Shown in pieces: positions 41,331 through 54,850 of a stretch of DNA of 64,000 nucleotides. Below the pieces are notes generated by a model. The model had not been told where the DNA came from and searched no databases. It saw nothing but the letters and a program-made list of their open reading frames with translations. This DNA comes from Atrichornis clamosus. Its lineage: Eukaryota; Chordata; Aves; Passeriformes; Menuridae. Position 1 is the first letter of the stretch, and every line of letters starts with the position of its first letter. The DNA is taken from positions 42,123 to 106,122 of the forward strand of contig WBMZ01010295.1 of the NCBI GenBank assembly GCA_013400975.1. Reading direction: 5' to 3'. Position numbers and translations under genes: made by a program.

Positions 41331-42861
41331 AAAAGCAGCAGCAAAATTCCCTGTTTGCAACTTTATAAAGCATGAAATATTAAAATTTTGTCTATTTTGC
41401 TACCCTTTCCACTTGGGTTGGCAATTTTGAATTCACAAAGTGCAAGTATTTGTTTCTATTTCAGTGCACCTGGATGCACAGGGTAACATTTTTATTTCCT
41501 GTTTACCTTTAATTTTTATGATACAGTGAAATTACCTGGGTCTGTTTTGCTCTCCCAATGGGTGGCTTCACACAGCAATAAAACCCAGAATCACTGCTGT
41601 TTCTGCTGCCCTTCCTGCACACAAGGTTTATGAAGGGTATGACTGACCAGGTTCCCTGAAAACACCCGATCGTCTTTTGGAGGTCATAACACGTAGAGCA
41701 CCCCAAGGCTACCCTAATTTCTGAAGAGAAGAAGAAAAATCAGGCCACCAGAACAGGTTTTGGCTTGTTTTTCCCTGTCCTGCTGATCCAAGCAGTTTTT
41801 CCCAGGGGCAAACATGGATTTACCAGCAGAAGGAGGGAACTGCATTCTCCCACCAGTCTCTCTGTTCAGGTCTCCAGGCGTGCGGCGCAGTTGCTTCTGC
41901 AACCTTCCCTGCATCCAGAGTGGGGGCTGGCTCTGCCCCCCTCATCCCCCACTGCCAAGATGCATCCAACCAGTTCCAAAAGCAGGACTGATTACAGCCA
42001 CTGCCCACTGCTAACGCCAGTTCCTGCAGACCGTTCCCATCTGGAAGAGCCCACGTACACAGTCCAGCAAACACACACCTTTCTGGGGGTGCTGGGTGTA
42101 ACTGTAGAAGTGCACAATTTAACCCAAACCTGACAGTTATTTCATCCATTAAAAAAACCCCAAATGCCACCACAAAGAAAATCTAAAAGGTCAGAGCAGA
42201 ACTCCTGAGAAACACAATAAACTGCTGCTTATAGCAGACCTCAGCAAAGCATCCGCTCACGAAAAAGCTTTAATCCACACAAACACTGCACTGCAGGAAG
42301 GTAAGGGGAAGCAGAAATAATACACAAATAACGTAATAAATCTGTATAGTGAGAAACAACAGGGAATTACAGGGAGGAGGCAGATGTGAGGAGGAGAATA
42401 AGGAAATGAAGGAATGTGTAATGGAGAATACAGCAACATCCCACAGATGTTGCTCATGAGAGAATTGCACAGAAACACACCCAACTTCACCAACCTTTCC
42501 TCATTTCACTTGAAAAAAAATCGAGGCAAAAAAAAAAAACCCACAGCAAAACTGCTTGTAGTGTGATTACAACCAATTGATAAATATTTCATTCAGAAAC
42601 TAAAAAGGCAAGAAAGAGCCCTCAATGGCACACGTTGATTTTCTGCAGACAAGTGACTTTGATTACTTGGGTTACATTTACATGAGGTTCTGACCTTTCT
42701 AAATTGCTCTGGAGCCAAATGTTCACATGGGGCTCCCTGTGCATCATTCACTATTTAAAAGTTGTATTTAATGTCACAGAGGCTGAGTGTGCTTCAGGCA
42801 TCACATCATTAAAGTTCATATTCTCTCATATTGAGCAGAAAATAGAATCAATTCAAAATTT

Positions 42862-42882
42862 AAAAAAAAAAGAAAAAAAAAA
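42862..42882. repeat. Poly-A tract
   Basis: A-rich run interrupted by one G. Similar simple A runs occur at 40536-40547 and 45482-45495. None has an attached element that I recognise. Confidence 0.8.
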
Positions 42883-45800
42883 GAGAGTTGCACGAGTTGC
42901 TAACACATGGCAGGTGTGCTACATTATCACACTACCCTCAGGCCAAAATACTGTAACACCTGTGAACAATATTTTTTGTTTCATACACTACCTAAATAGA
43001 CTGTGCTCCAGTGCTCCCAAGCTGGTGACCTGTCTAACCTCACAGAAACAAGGGAATCAGACAGACAAGGTACAAATCAGAGCACAAAGCCCATCTCCTC
43101 CTAGGGCTTCCGACTCCCTCTCACCAGACATTTATCCTTCCAGCTCAGGTGATGGAAGAGCCTATGAAGTAAGACAAAAGATGAACTGTAATTTAAAATA
43201 TCAACCCAAGTTTTCTGATTTCCTTACTAACTAAAATCCAGCGATGAAACTACTTGTTTTTTGCTTTGCTTTACTGAGCAGTGCTTGAGAAAGTCACAAA
43301 GGACTGTTCACTGATGAATTAAACCCTCCCCAGCTTATTACTGGCAAAAGCAATGTAGCAGTATAATTTTTTTGTATAGGTTTTTGGTTTTGGTTTGGTT
43401 TTGTCCTTTTTTTTGCAGTGACTGGATATTTTTACCCCGTTTTTATGGTTTGGAGGGGATTTACTTTGACATTTTTGTAGCCCTTTCTCCAATCCAGTGG
43501 TTCAAAGACGGAAGAAAGAAAGGATTTAGGGCAGAGAAGATGGACATTTTGTAGCCAGTTGCCCAATATCTCTTTCAGCTGGCCACAGCCATTTCCAATG
43601 GGCACCACTGCCCCTTCCCAGCAAGGCACAAATCAGCACTGCGGCTGCAAGCTCTGCTCCCAGCTCCCAGCCCTGGCACAGGCTCACAGGCACTGCTGCC
43701 CTGCGGCAGACTCAGCTTGAGCAGGCCACACCGTTTTCCATAAACCTTCCCAGAAATGAGCATTTTAAAAATAATTTTTTACAGGGGTCATCAATCATTT
43801 CTTCCTGGGGGCAGACGCCTGACACGGGTCACGCAAGGCAGGGCGCTTGAGCCATGGCTTCCCCCACAGCATCCTAGAGCAGCGCCTGCTCTCCATCACT
43901 GGGGAGCTCCAGGTGTTCCTGAATGCTGAGTTAAAATAACTGAGAAAACTTCAAAAATTCAGGCAGGCACAAAAGGAAGGAAGGAAGTCACAGGCAGTGA
44001 AAAAAAACTAGAGGAGCCACCCTAAATCCATACTGGGTTTTCCAGTTAAATACAGGCAGCTCTCTGTGAGGAGAGCCATCATGCTGAGGCCTGGGGACAG
44101 AAGTGCTCCTGCTTCATCTTCCTCTTTTTTTCTGTTCCTTCCTTTATTAACACTAATTTTATATGCCATTTTTCAACTTCTGAAAGCACTAAATAGATCT
44201 GATGAAGTAAGACTACTTGATGGTGAGGCATCACAATGTTTTTAGTAGTAACAGCTCTTGTTTTTCTGAAATGGATTATTCATTTCATATTTAGATTTTA
44301 ACCTCTTGGGCATTTCTGTCAGTTTTGAACATAAATCACATCCTGCAATATCAAGTAACAGACTTTCCAGTTTGGAGCACTCCACCAGGAAACCTCCGGC
44401 TCGCCAAACAAATTAAAATCTTGTGAGTCTAAACAGCCAAACCCATGGCATCAGATAGCTTTTTATACTTCAACTCTTCTGGGATCTCCGCACTCCCCAG
44501 AGCTTTAATTACCTGCTATGGACTGAAAAAATACTGTTCATATGGCACCGGTAGGTAGCCCATGACACAAGTGCTCCAGGTTACACTCTCACTGCAAAAA
44601 CATTCTCCCCGTATCCTCTGAAAATGCAGTTTAACATTTTCCCTCCCCAAAACTGAAAGGCATGTACCAGCAGTCGGCCCTAACGCCTCACAGTCACCAG
44701 CTGTTAAATAACACGTTGGATGCAAACCAAGATCTGAGGATGGTATGGGAGCAGGGACTTCTAGGAAAGAATCAGTGAGAGTGGAAACACAGGAACAAGA
44801 GTACTTATGGTGGATCCAGGCATCGGTAGAGTGATCTCACTTAAGATCAGCAAGGAAGCAGGATTCTCTTCCAGCTTCAGTTACACTCTGATTATGCATT
44901 TTTGGACCACTTTAGTTGCATGTTTCCAAAGCATGGGAAGCTTGTTTACACATCCAACACATACTAGAGAAGTCCTGAGGGTCCTTTGCATGATCAGCTC
45001 TATAAGGAATTAAGAGCAACCTTTGTGTTTCTTCACGTAACATCCCACTAAATCAAAAATCTTTCACCATCTGTGCAGCTACATCAAACTATGAGGATTT
45101 TCAGACCAGCATCCAATACAGCCTGACAAAGAAAACAGCTATTTTTAAAGAGGCTCTAACCCTTTTTACCTACTAAACCCTGAAATGCTCTACATACAGC
45201 TACACAGTAATTACATTATATAGTCCTGACCCAGTGTTATACTGGATTATGCTGTCTCTGAAGATGGATGTCACCAGCTCTGGCAATTCCTCTGCAATGT
45301 GTATGACCTTCTTGGAGTTCAGACACATAGAAACGACAGCAGCTCAGAAAGGACAGAAGGGTTGAGGCAATGGGGACAGACAGGTGGCTTGAAGTGTCCC
45401 CACAAGACAGTGGTCAGAAAAAAAATGGGGAAAGAGGGGGAGAATAAAAAAGTAGAAAGTTGCAGTAATGCAGCTTAATCACAAAAAAAAAAAAAGAGGG
45501 AATGAACAAACTCATGCAGCAGAAAGAGGAAGAAAAGCTCTTTGCAGCTTTTAAATCACTAGGGTTTCAAAAACGTAAGTCACGTAAATCTAGGTTACTC
45601 AAGAGGAACTGAGCATTTCAAATGAAAAAAAAAATTCTGCATCAAGTTGATAATCTGAAAGCAGAAGTGAAGGTAATTAAGCTAGATGCTACTATTCCTT
45701 AACTCTGGAACAAATTACTTTACAATCTGAATTACCTCCTTCCCCACGTACTTTTCTTTATACCTACCTTTGCTAAATGTTTGATAGTGTGTTTTTAAGG

Positions 45801-48800
45801 CTACAAACCACTAATTCTGTGGCTACTAAATAATCCAAACAATCTACCTTAATTTAAGGGAGAATCCTACAATTCAGAAACAAAGTGGAAGACTGACACC
45901 AGACCCTATTCAGTGTGCTGAGTGTCAAACTTCTCATATGTGCTAGCGAGGTAAGTGCCCAAATCAGTGAAACAAGTCCATGAACCGTGGTTTTTGCCAT
46001 CCTTCCTCCTGATGTTGTGCAGTACCCAACGCAAGGCTCTCTGGGCAAGTGACAAAGGACTGCTGTGCATTGTACCTAATGATTATTCTATGCCAATCCA
46101 TTTTCTTCAGTACCCTTCAGGTCACAGCATGTAAAACTCAACTTATTTATATTCCATATTATGTAGTAGTTTGTGTAGAAAAAAAAAGGTAGCTGGGTAA
46201 CTCACTCCTTACTGGAAAGATTTGCTCAATAAGTCATTTATAATTTCAAAGTTTAACATATCAAACAACTCTGACACCTTAGTGCACAATTCAAGCTTCT
46301 CAGGACCTAATAAACATGTAGGAAACACAGTTACTCCCTAGTGCATCATAAATGGTGGCTCAACCACCCACAAACTTCTTCTAGCTACGTCTCATGCTAG
46401 ATTAACAAGAGAGTCACATTTCCCCTCTCCTTCCCCTCTTCTGCTCACTCTGCAGTGTGTTTTCTGTGGGGACACAAATCTCCATGCCAATATTCACATG
46501 GGCATTACATCTGAACTAAAAAATGAATGAGGTAATCCACCCCCTCCCTGGATGTCATGAATGCTCCAGGGAAGTGGTACCCTGCAGCTGGGCTCCAACC
46601 CACTCTGCTCTCTGTCACCTTCACTGTATGTATGTGTTTCACCACAGCTGGGGCCACAGAAACTTTACCCTCAAGAAATCATTGTTTAAAAGGTTTGCAA
46701 AGCAGCAAGAAACCTACTAACCCTTCCCCAAGCTCCAGAACAGCATTAATTATCCCTACAGCAGCAGCCACCACATTTTCTTTGAGAGATACAGCCATGC
46801 AAGCATGCCAAAAGCACCGCCACAAAACAAGCACATCAGATATATGTTGGATCTTAATTAGGGAGCTCATCTTGCACACTGACATCAATGCTCCATGGTC
46901 CCCTTCCCAGCCCCACTTGTCTAAACTCTACCTGACACGTTTATGTCACCTGTTACTAAAATCTCACAATGCTGAAGTTTGCATTGATTCCCTAGCTTCA
47001 CTGTTTAGGAAAATCTTCCCCAATGTCTGGCCTAATTCCTCCTGTTCGAAAAGTACTGAATTTTCCTCACCCTGACGACAGTGGATGCATGACATGGCTC
47101 TGCAGCTTGCAGACAGCTGCCGCTCGCCCCTCAGACCACTCTCTCCTCTGCCTCTTCTGACAAGTCCTATTTTTAGTTGTCTCTCAGGCTCTTTATGCTC
47201 TCCACCATCAGTCCACCTCTTTCCAGAGCAACAGCATCCAAACCGTACTTTCAGCTGAAGATCAACTGTGCTTACTGATGCTGAACAGCTTGCAAGGATG
47301 GCTTTATGTTTTAAAAAAAACTTCTCTTTATACCTCCAGCTAGTAGAGTTCAAGTTCAGTATTTTCACCATATTATGAAAATTATCAACTTAGTTTTACC
47401 TTTGATCCATTCCTAATCTCACATTGTTTTTGTTCACACTCCTACCTAAAGATCTCCCAAGTGGAAGAAAACTATCTCAGCTACATTATACTCAACAAAA
47501 AGTAAGGAAAACCCCCCACTTACTAGGTAGATATTATTTGATTTTTTAATTTCATTTTATACTTAAGAAGTCCCTTCTCTTGTGCTGGGCATCATTCAAA
47601 AAATTAAAGCATTTATTACAATACAGGAGTACACATGATTTGTATTAGAACAACTGCAGCTCCCTGTATCCAAAGTACATTCATGCCATGATACTCTCTT
47701 ATTTATCAAAATATTAGGGAGTACCAATTAGAAACACTTCCAATTTCACCTGTGGCTTCCATTCACTGCTGACACACACACTGCAACTCCTTGACAGGTC
47801 TTGGGGGCATTAGAAATTTGGCTAGGCTGACCCCCAGCACGTCTGCTGTAATGGTTTCACAGGAGCTGAGAACATCTTCCCAAACAACGCAGGAACTCAG
47901 CGTTCCTGTCCGCTTTCAAGAGCCACAGGGCCACTGAGGTGACCTGAGTGGCACTGCTGGCAGTGTCGTAACTTATTAATAAATTGAGAGCAAGCTCACA
48001 TCTGCTAGGAAAGGAAAGTCTAGTCTACCTCATTTTATGGTCTCTAGCTGAGTCAAGCACATTAAAATATGTACTACCTCTGTCTACCTGTCACTTCGTG
48101 TAACATGCTTAGGTGAACCCATGGCTGCAAGCCAGAGCCCAAACTGTTCCAACACAAGCAGTGCTTTTGGGGAAAAGTTATTTGCAACAGAAGTGTCAGG
48201 TTCCTCTCAGTATGCTGGCAAATGTTTGCCTCAACCCTTACTGAACCAAAAGTTAAATGGTGAGGAAAGACTGCAATTTCAGGTTAATCTGGGCATAATA
48301 CACTCATGAAATGAACTACATGCTCTGCCTCACCAATTGAAAAAATGGCAAAATCAAGAGAGATTGAGGTTGATTCCTTTAACATGTATTTTAAGAACAA
48401 TTTTGATACTGCTTTCTCAAGAGGGAACAAAACCCCAGCCTACGTTACACCACTAAGGAGATCTTCTCTTCCTCCCTTTGGTACTGACAGTAAATGTTCC
48501 ATGGGGACGTGAAGCCAAGGAAAGGGCTGACAGGCCAATATAGGATACTGCTTCGTTCCAACCAGTTGCTAGACAATGGCTGGCACTCAGACAACTGAAA
48601 ACTTGCAGAGAAGCTAGTTCAAGCTGGCTTAAGTAGATGCAAGTGTGGACTTGGATATTTAGGAGTTCTTAAGAAGAAAAGCAGCTTGCAATATTTCAGG
48701 GTGGGGTTCTTAGACTTTCTTTTTTATCTAATCCATTAGTACTAAATAAGACCAGGAACATGGCAGGGTCATTTGTGCCCAGAACTGCATCTAAGCCTCA

Positions 48801-48833
48801 GAATTACAGCTGTAATTAATGGTTTTCCAAGTT

Positions 48834-48860
48834 GGGGGGGTGGGGTGGGAGAGGAAGGGA
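48834..48860 (+). repeat. G-rich tract, possible G-quadruplex
   Basis: Seven G, then T, four G, T, three G, and a further GGG after AGAGGAA. At least four runs of three G with short loops on the plus strand (non-template relative to antisense, template for EPB41L3). Confidence 0.6.
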
Positions 48861-51800
48861 GACGAAGGGAGAAGAATCAACTGCAGAAAATAAACCCTAA
48901 ACCAAAACCAACCAGAAGACCGCAGAAGCCTGCAGACTGAGCAAGTTTAGGGATTTCTTTTGCTCACACGCAAGCATACAATCAAGGGCACACACATATT
49001 TGAGGTTCTTCCCTGTTTCACCCCATTTATAATCTTTTACAGTCTTGTAAAAGCGTGCTGCCTTCAAAAAGATGAGGGTTCTTTTTATTTCTTACTTTTC
49101 ATCTGCAGTTCAGCACATTGCTTGACCTGCACCGCCATAACCTTAAGTGAAACAGGGTCAAGCATGCAGCTTCATTAAAGTGAGATGCATTTTATTAGGG
49201 TTTTTTCCTTTTTCCTCTCCCTCTGCTCACACTTTGGAGGACAGGAAATGCCTGCTGTGAATTCTTGTTCAAGATTTTAAATACCATACGAAGCGCTTTC
49301 TTTCCAACACCAGAAAGCTTCCCATGGACTGTAAGCTATCCAAGAACAGGAGGCGTAAATACCTTTGTCCTTCCTCAGTGAGAGGAAGCAGCTGGGCCAG
49401 GGATGGAGCCTGCAGCCCCCTACATGCCCCAGCAGCCACCCAGCACCCACTCCAGCCAGCAAGGACAGAAAATACCACCAGCAGATAACCAGCCGCTTCA
49501 CTCAACCACACAGCTCCAGACAGTTGTAACCAAAACTGGCAAGCACCCAAAAGCTACCCATTTTTAAGGAAGATCATTTGGTTATTTTTCAAGCAGCTGA
49601 CTGTACTACCCTATACACCACAGCCATATATTCATCATGGCTGGTTACATGAAATTAAGAGCAGAAAGGCTGAATTATTAGCTTTTTACAACAACCTCAG
49701 CGTTGCAACACCCAGAAGTCTCATAAGAGACAGTTCTGTAGCTTATTAAACGAAATACATTTTTGTGCACTGCAAGTTTTAACTGTCAAGGAAGATCATG
49801 TACAGCTATAAATCAATTAAATGTATTATAAATAATGCCACATGTTCAAATTAGTTTGATTCTAATGGAGAAGATGATTCTCTTAGTTTATGCCTGTAAT
49901 ACTCCACCCACAGCAGTCTGTAAGGTACAGCAGACCTATTAGTACAGCTGAATAAAAAGCCATTTTAAAACTCACATATAATAGGGATAAATCCAAACTT
50001 CTCTAAGAACAGAAACACCAACAAGCCATGATTGCACATCTGTTTCAAATACTCTTCAAACAAAAAGGCTGAATTTTTGGTTTGGGTTTTGTGGGCTGGT
50101 TGGGTTGTTTTGGTTGCCTTTGGGTGTTTGTTTCTTGGTTTTTGGGAGGGCTTTTTTGGTTTTGTTTTTCAAAAGATAGCTCATGTTATCATTCTCTGTC
50201 CTCTCAGAGGATGACATCTGGTTACTGTAGCATGTTAGAAAGCAGATTGTTAAGTCATGTATGCACGTAGCAAGCTTAAATCTGGCACACGTCCCTTCCA
50301 ACTCCTCTTCATTCAAACAAAATTCATATAGTGAAAAACCTGTGCCATAGAAGCTATTTTGCTATTTTCAGAACAGACTGAATGTACTTGAATGAAAAAA
50401 CCTAACTCAGTACCTAGAAAAATGACAGAAAAGGAAGACTGATTCAGCCTTAATGCTGTGTTGGCTGTAACCATCCTTGCCATTTGCACTGCTGCTAACC
50501 TCAGCAGTGGTGTCTGACCTGTACAATAGGATTTACAGGTACCCTAAGGAGATGCAGAACTGTTTCCTAATGTATCACCTTTAGAGTCAAAATGATCTGG
50601 ACTTTTCCTTAAAAATGCTGGTGGGTCTGCAACACAAGGTACAGTGCTGTTTACAAATCCTACACTCTGTGACATGGGTTTTCTAACTTGTTTTAATTCA
50701 CAGGCAGGCACACGCAGTGTGCTGTTTGGGACCAGAGCAATGCCAGTGAAAGGCTCGTGGATGTCAGGACCTCAGCCCAGACATTTCATTGTATGGATCT
50801 CCTTCTCTCAAGCCAGTGCCACTCTCCTAATGCGGACATGGGTGCATGCTTCTCTCCTGGTTTATATTTATCCCTGGCCCAGGTGCTATTTTCCAACAGC
50901 AAACACCAGCTCGCCTGTGCTGAGGACTATCAAACTAAAGAAGGACTTTTTCTCCCGTTCTACACACACCTCTCCACGTGTGGGAGATGTTAAAATGATT
51001 TCACACAAACTGGGTTCACGTGCCAAGGAACAAAGGCCTGGAGTTTCTGAATGTTCAAAGCCAGCATATGTTTGGCCCTACACTTATGTTCTATATGTAC
51101 TTTGCCTCACTGAAGCCTACAGCAAACAGCTGTCATTAGCATTCACCCCTTCTGCTAACACTTTCCTTAATCCCTAACTGACTTCCCAGCCTATAATTAA
51201 ACTTTCCAGCTGTCACACTCAGAGATGGCACCAATAACCATCATTTATTTCTAAATAGTCCTTAAAAGGTGCTTTTTTCAATATCCAAGACTATGGGCTA
51301 GGACCAAAGCCTCTTACAGGTTTTAGACTAAAAACCTTCAATTCACTTACAAATCGTCCCATCCTTTACCAGGAAAATTAAATGGCCAAGTAGTATTATC
51401 TTAACAATTAAACTAATGCATTTTTATAGTGCCAATAACTGGAATGCAAAGAGCTTGAAAACTGATACATAAACACTGCATGTGTTTACACAGTTTGTAT
51501 GGAAAATACACTAGAAAGAGCTGTATAGCCAACAGCACTTAGAAAGCTGTTTGATTCAAGCCCAAAGTTTACACAGGAGCTCTGAGATGAACAAATTAAG
51601 CTTTGGAAAGACCACCTGAATAAAACTAATGAAAGCCTAATATCTTGTTTTAGACTGAAACAATAAATTGGGGTTAGCACTTCAATCTTGAAAATCTGCT
51701 TTTCACATTCATGTAAAAAATTACTTCACCAGCAGAGCTGGTTGACAACATTTCCGTCTGGTACTATTCTTGCAGTGTTCAAGAGGACTTGATATTTTAT

Positions 51801-53502
51801 AAGAAAATTACTGGCTTCACAGTTGAAAAAGGAAGGGAAAAGATGTCTGAAGCAAATAGTGTATTTTTTGGTAACATGACATAACAAGACCCTGAGGAAG
51901 CTGAACAAAGCATGTGGAGGCAGTGTAACATGCAGTGCACACAGAGCGTGGGCTTCAAGAGACCCATCATGCACCAGCTCTTCAGATCCAGGACAAGAAA
52001 ACCCCACCAGACAGCCACAAACCCCTGTTATTTTTGTGTGCCCCAAATGTCTTGGACATCTGCTGAGCCCACAAAGTTTCCCCAACCCAAACCTGAAGGC
52101 TGGAGAGCCACGTACAGCATCCTCAGTCCTCTGCAACTCCACTGATCACAAACCAGGAGCCTGTATCTCCAAGCACTATCTGCTATAGAGTCAAACAACA
52201 TCTGCTTGACTGCTGAAGCACTGTCACTGAAAACAGCAAGCAGGCTCCATCCCTAATGTGACTGGCAAGTGCCAACTGGCTCTCCTGACAGCCCACAGCC
52301 TGCAGCCACTGCATAACCTGCTGATGAGGACTCAGGTATGTTTGGCATCAGCCACCTCTGTGTCTCCCTCAGCATGCTTAGGAGCCACAGCATGCTTTGG
52401 CTTTGCCTTTTGCCTCATGTGGCAGAGAAAAACTGAGTGTCAGGATCCAGCCTCCATGTTTGTGAAACTGCAGGCTGGTTTCATGGGGGATGGAGGCTGC
52501 AGCCTTGCTGGAAGTGACCTGCTATTTAAACAAAGTGGGGGCACCTTCAGGAAAAGGAATGCACTGGATTTCAGTGTTACACTACTGGTTGAGGTTAACA
52601 ATTTAACATCAAGGTTTTAATGGATTTCAGTAACTGCGTAGAATTTATCAGCTACTGTAAGGCTATTTTGGTAGGCTACCAGATCAATCATTCAGGTTTT
52701 ATCAAGTCTAAAAAGCAATACTGCTCAGCAACGAGATCATGCCAAACAGGTGCAAAAATTCAAAGCCTGGACAGCTATGGCTTGTTCCTAGTGGCAAGGC
52801 AAGAAAGGTCAACATTTTAAGTGAAAACGAATATGCTTTCAGTTCTATCTAAAATATAGGTGAAACTTTTCTCCCTCCTTACATTAAACATATAATTTAA
52901 AAGATGAATTTTGAAGAGTGCGTGTGACACTCTTAAGCTTCAAATACGTATGTGTTGAGAGGTTAGGAGAACATGAAAACAGTGTTTCATTGAAACCCGT
53001 TTGTCATTTTTAATCACAGGATAACTCTAGAAGAGGTGTGACTGATGCAATTTAAATTTTCACCTGACAAACTGAATTATTCATCTTTGCGGCGCCTACA
53101 ACAGAAGACCAAGCAGAGCAGTCAGTCAGCCACCAGCCCCAGGAGCTGCTACAGAACACCCTTGAGAAGGGGAAGCTGTGTCTTGCAGCACATCAGGGTG
53201 AAGTCCTGCTCCTTGCAGGCACAGCAGCCAGGAGGGCCCAGGACCTTGTCCTTGTCCCCACAGCTACCTCCTACCTTCTGTCTTCCAAAGCAGGGGAGGA
53301 CCTTGGGCAGCCCCACTGCTAAGAAAATGTTGTGGTTTGCAAGGAAGACGACAGAAAAACAAAGCAGAGGGCTTCCTCTGCACCTGAAAAGAGCTATGTG
53401 TTCTGTACTTGTGACTCTGACTGGGAGGACTAAGGAGTCTGAGAAGCTTTTTGCTTGAAACTGAACGAAAGCTTTACCTATTGCCAGTCACTACTTCATT
53501 TG

Positions 53503-53775
53503 CCAGTGATGGGACCTGCAAGAATGGCCTGAAGTTGAGTCAGGAGCAGTTCAGATATTAGAAAAAGGTTTTTTACCCAGAGGATGGCTGGGCACTAGAA
53601 CAGGCTTGCCCAGGAAAGTGGTCATAGCACCAAGCCTAGTAGAGTTCAAGAAGTATTTGGACAATGCTGTTGGGCACATGGTGTGACTCTTGGGGATGGT
53701 GCTGCACAGGGCCAGGAGCTGGACTTGATGATCCTTGAGCGTCCCTTCCAACTCAGCTTATACTATGAGTCTCTG
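53503..53775 (+). mobile_element. CR1 LINE 3'-end fragment
   Basis: Readable CR1 end in sense: CCAGTGATGGGACCTGCAAG, AATGGCCTGAAGTTG, CCCAGAGGATGGCTGGGCAC, TAGAACAGGCTTGCCCAGGA, TTTGGACAATGCTGTTGGGC, CACATGGTGTGACTCTTGGG and TCCCTTCCAACTCAGC, then a decayed ATTCTATG-type tail. About 270 bases, 5' truncated. Confidence 0.93.
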
Positions 53776-54821
53776 AAATACTCCAAACTCACGAAGTTTT
53801 CAAGGAGTTGCCTTTTTCTAACAGAATGCCCTTCTCATGATGCCTCGTCACCCCAGTTTTGGAAGACACCACGCATTCTGCAGAACTGTTATCTTAAGCA
53901 ATGCTATATATTACTCTTATGTACTAATTTTGTATCTTTCTAATACTAGTGATCAATTGTTCCCTTATTGTGTGTCTCACCAGAGTTCAGAAAAAAACAA
54001 AGTTCTAAAAATTTCCACAGAGTTAATTAAAATAGGGTTTCCATACACCACAACTTCAGAATATTAGGTTAAGTTAGAGTGGGTTATCCAAGGTCTTAAA
54101 ATGAAGGCCAAATGACACCAGAAAGCAGGATTCCTTGTCTGGAAATATGAAGATTCATGGCTTAAACATGACACTAGTCAAAGAGTGAATTCTGCTCAGC
54201 CCACATCTTCAGTATGTTTTTAAGTAGGAAATCATTCCATTCATTATGTAAACTCTTATTCAGACTCATTAATGTTTGTGCTATCTCTTCTGAATTTCTG
54301 GACAGTTTCTTTCATGCTCAGCAGCCAACATTTAATTATGAAATATTTAACAACTAGTATTTTTTAAACAATGTCACGTTTGCAGAAATAATTGCATATC
54401 ACATCTACTTTACAAAATCAAAATACAGCTAGAGGAAACCAGATACAAAACACATGCCTTCAGCTGAACTAGTCTTGTTTAGAAAAGGAACAATGTATTT
54501 TCTTGGCTGAGACCTTGATCTGCTTGCCAAATCCCATCCTGCAGAGATTTTTCTTCTTACAACAACATTCCAGGCGCAGAGGACACTATCAAGGAAGAAC
54601 ACTCACAGTTCTGCAGGTTAGGAACAATGATAACCTTGGCATTCCTTAAAAAAAGGTAGCAAAGCATTTTCAGTAAAGTACATAATGCAGTATGTAGTGA
54701 ATGTATCTATTTTATCCCTTTATAACTGCTCAGAAGCTAGAGAATGATGGATATCTTCTTATGCAATTAGAAACTTCATAACGTGATGATTTGTTGCCGC
54801 ATCTTCTATTGCATGCCAGTA

Positions 54822-54850
54822 TTTTTTTTTACTTAGGAAAAAAAAAAAAA
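54822..54850. repeat. T run followed by A run (imperfect inverted repeat)
   Basis: Nine T, the spacer ACTTAGG, and thirteen A. It could fold as a small T:A hairpin. Simple sequence, function unlikely. Confidence 0.75.

Noticed and set aside
42704..43234. 176-residue plus-strand frame
   Set aside because: Includes a lysine run from a poly-A tract and no domain.
46557..47075. 172-residue plus-strand frame
   Set aside because: No recognisable family. The composition is like neighbouring intron.
50644..51177. 177-residue plus-strand frame in intron 1
   Set aside because: No motif, membrane pattern or homology recognised. Length is plausible by chance in 30 kb of intron.
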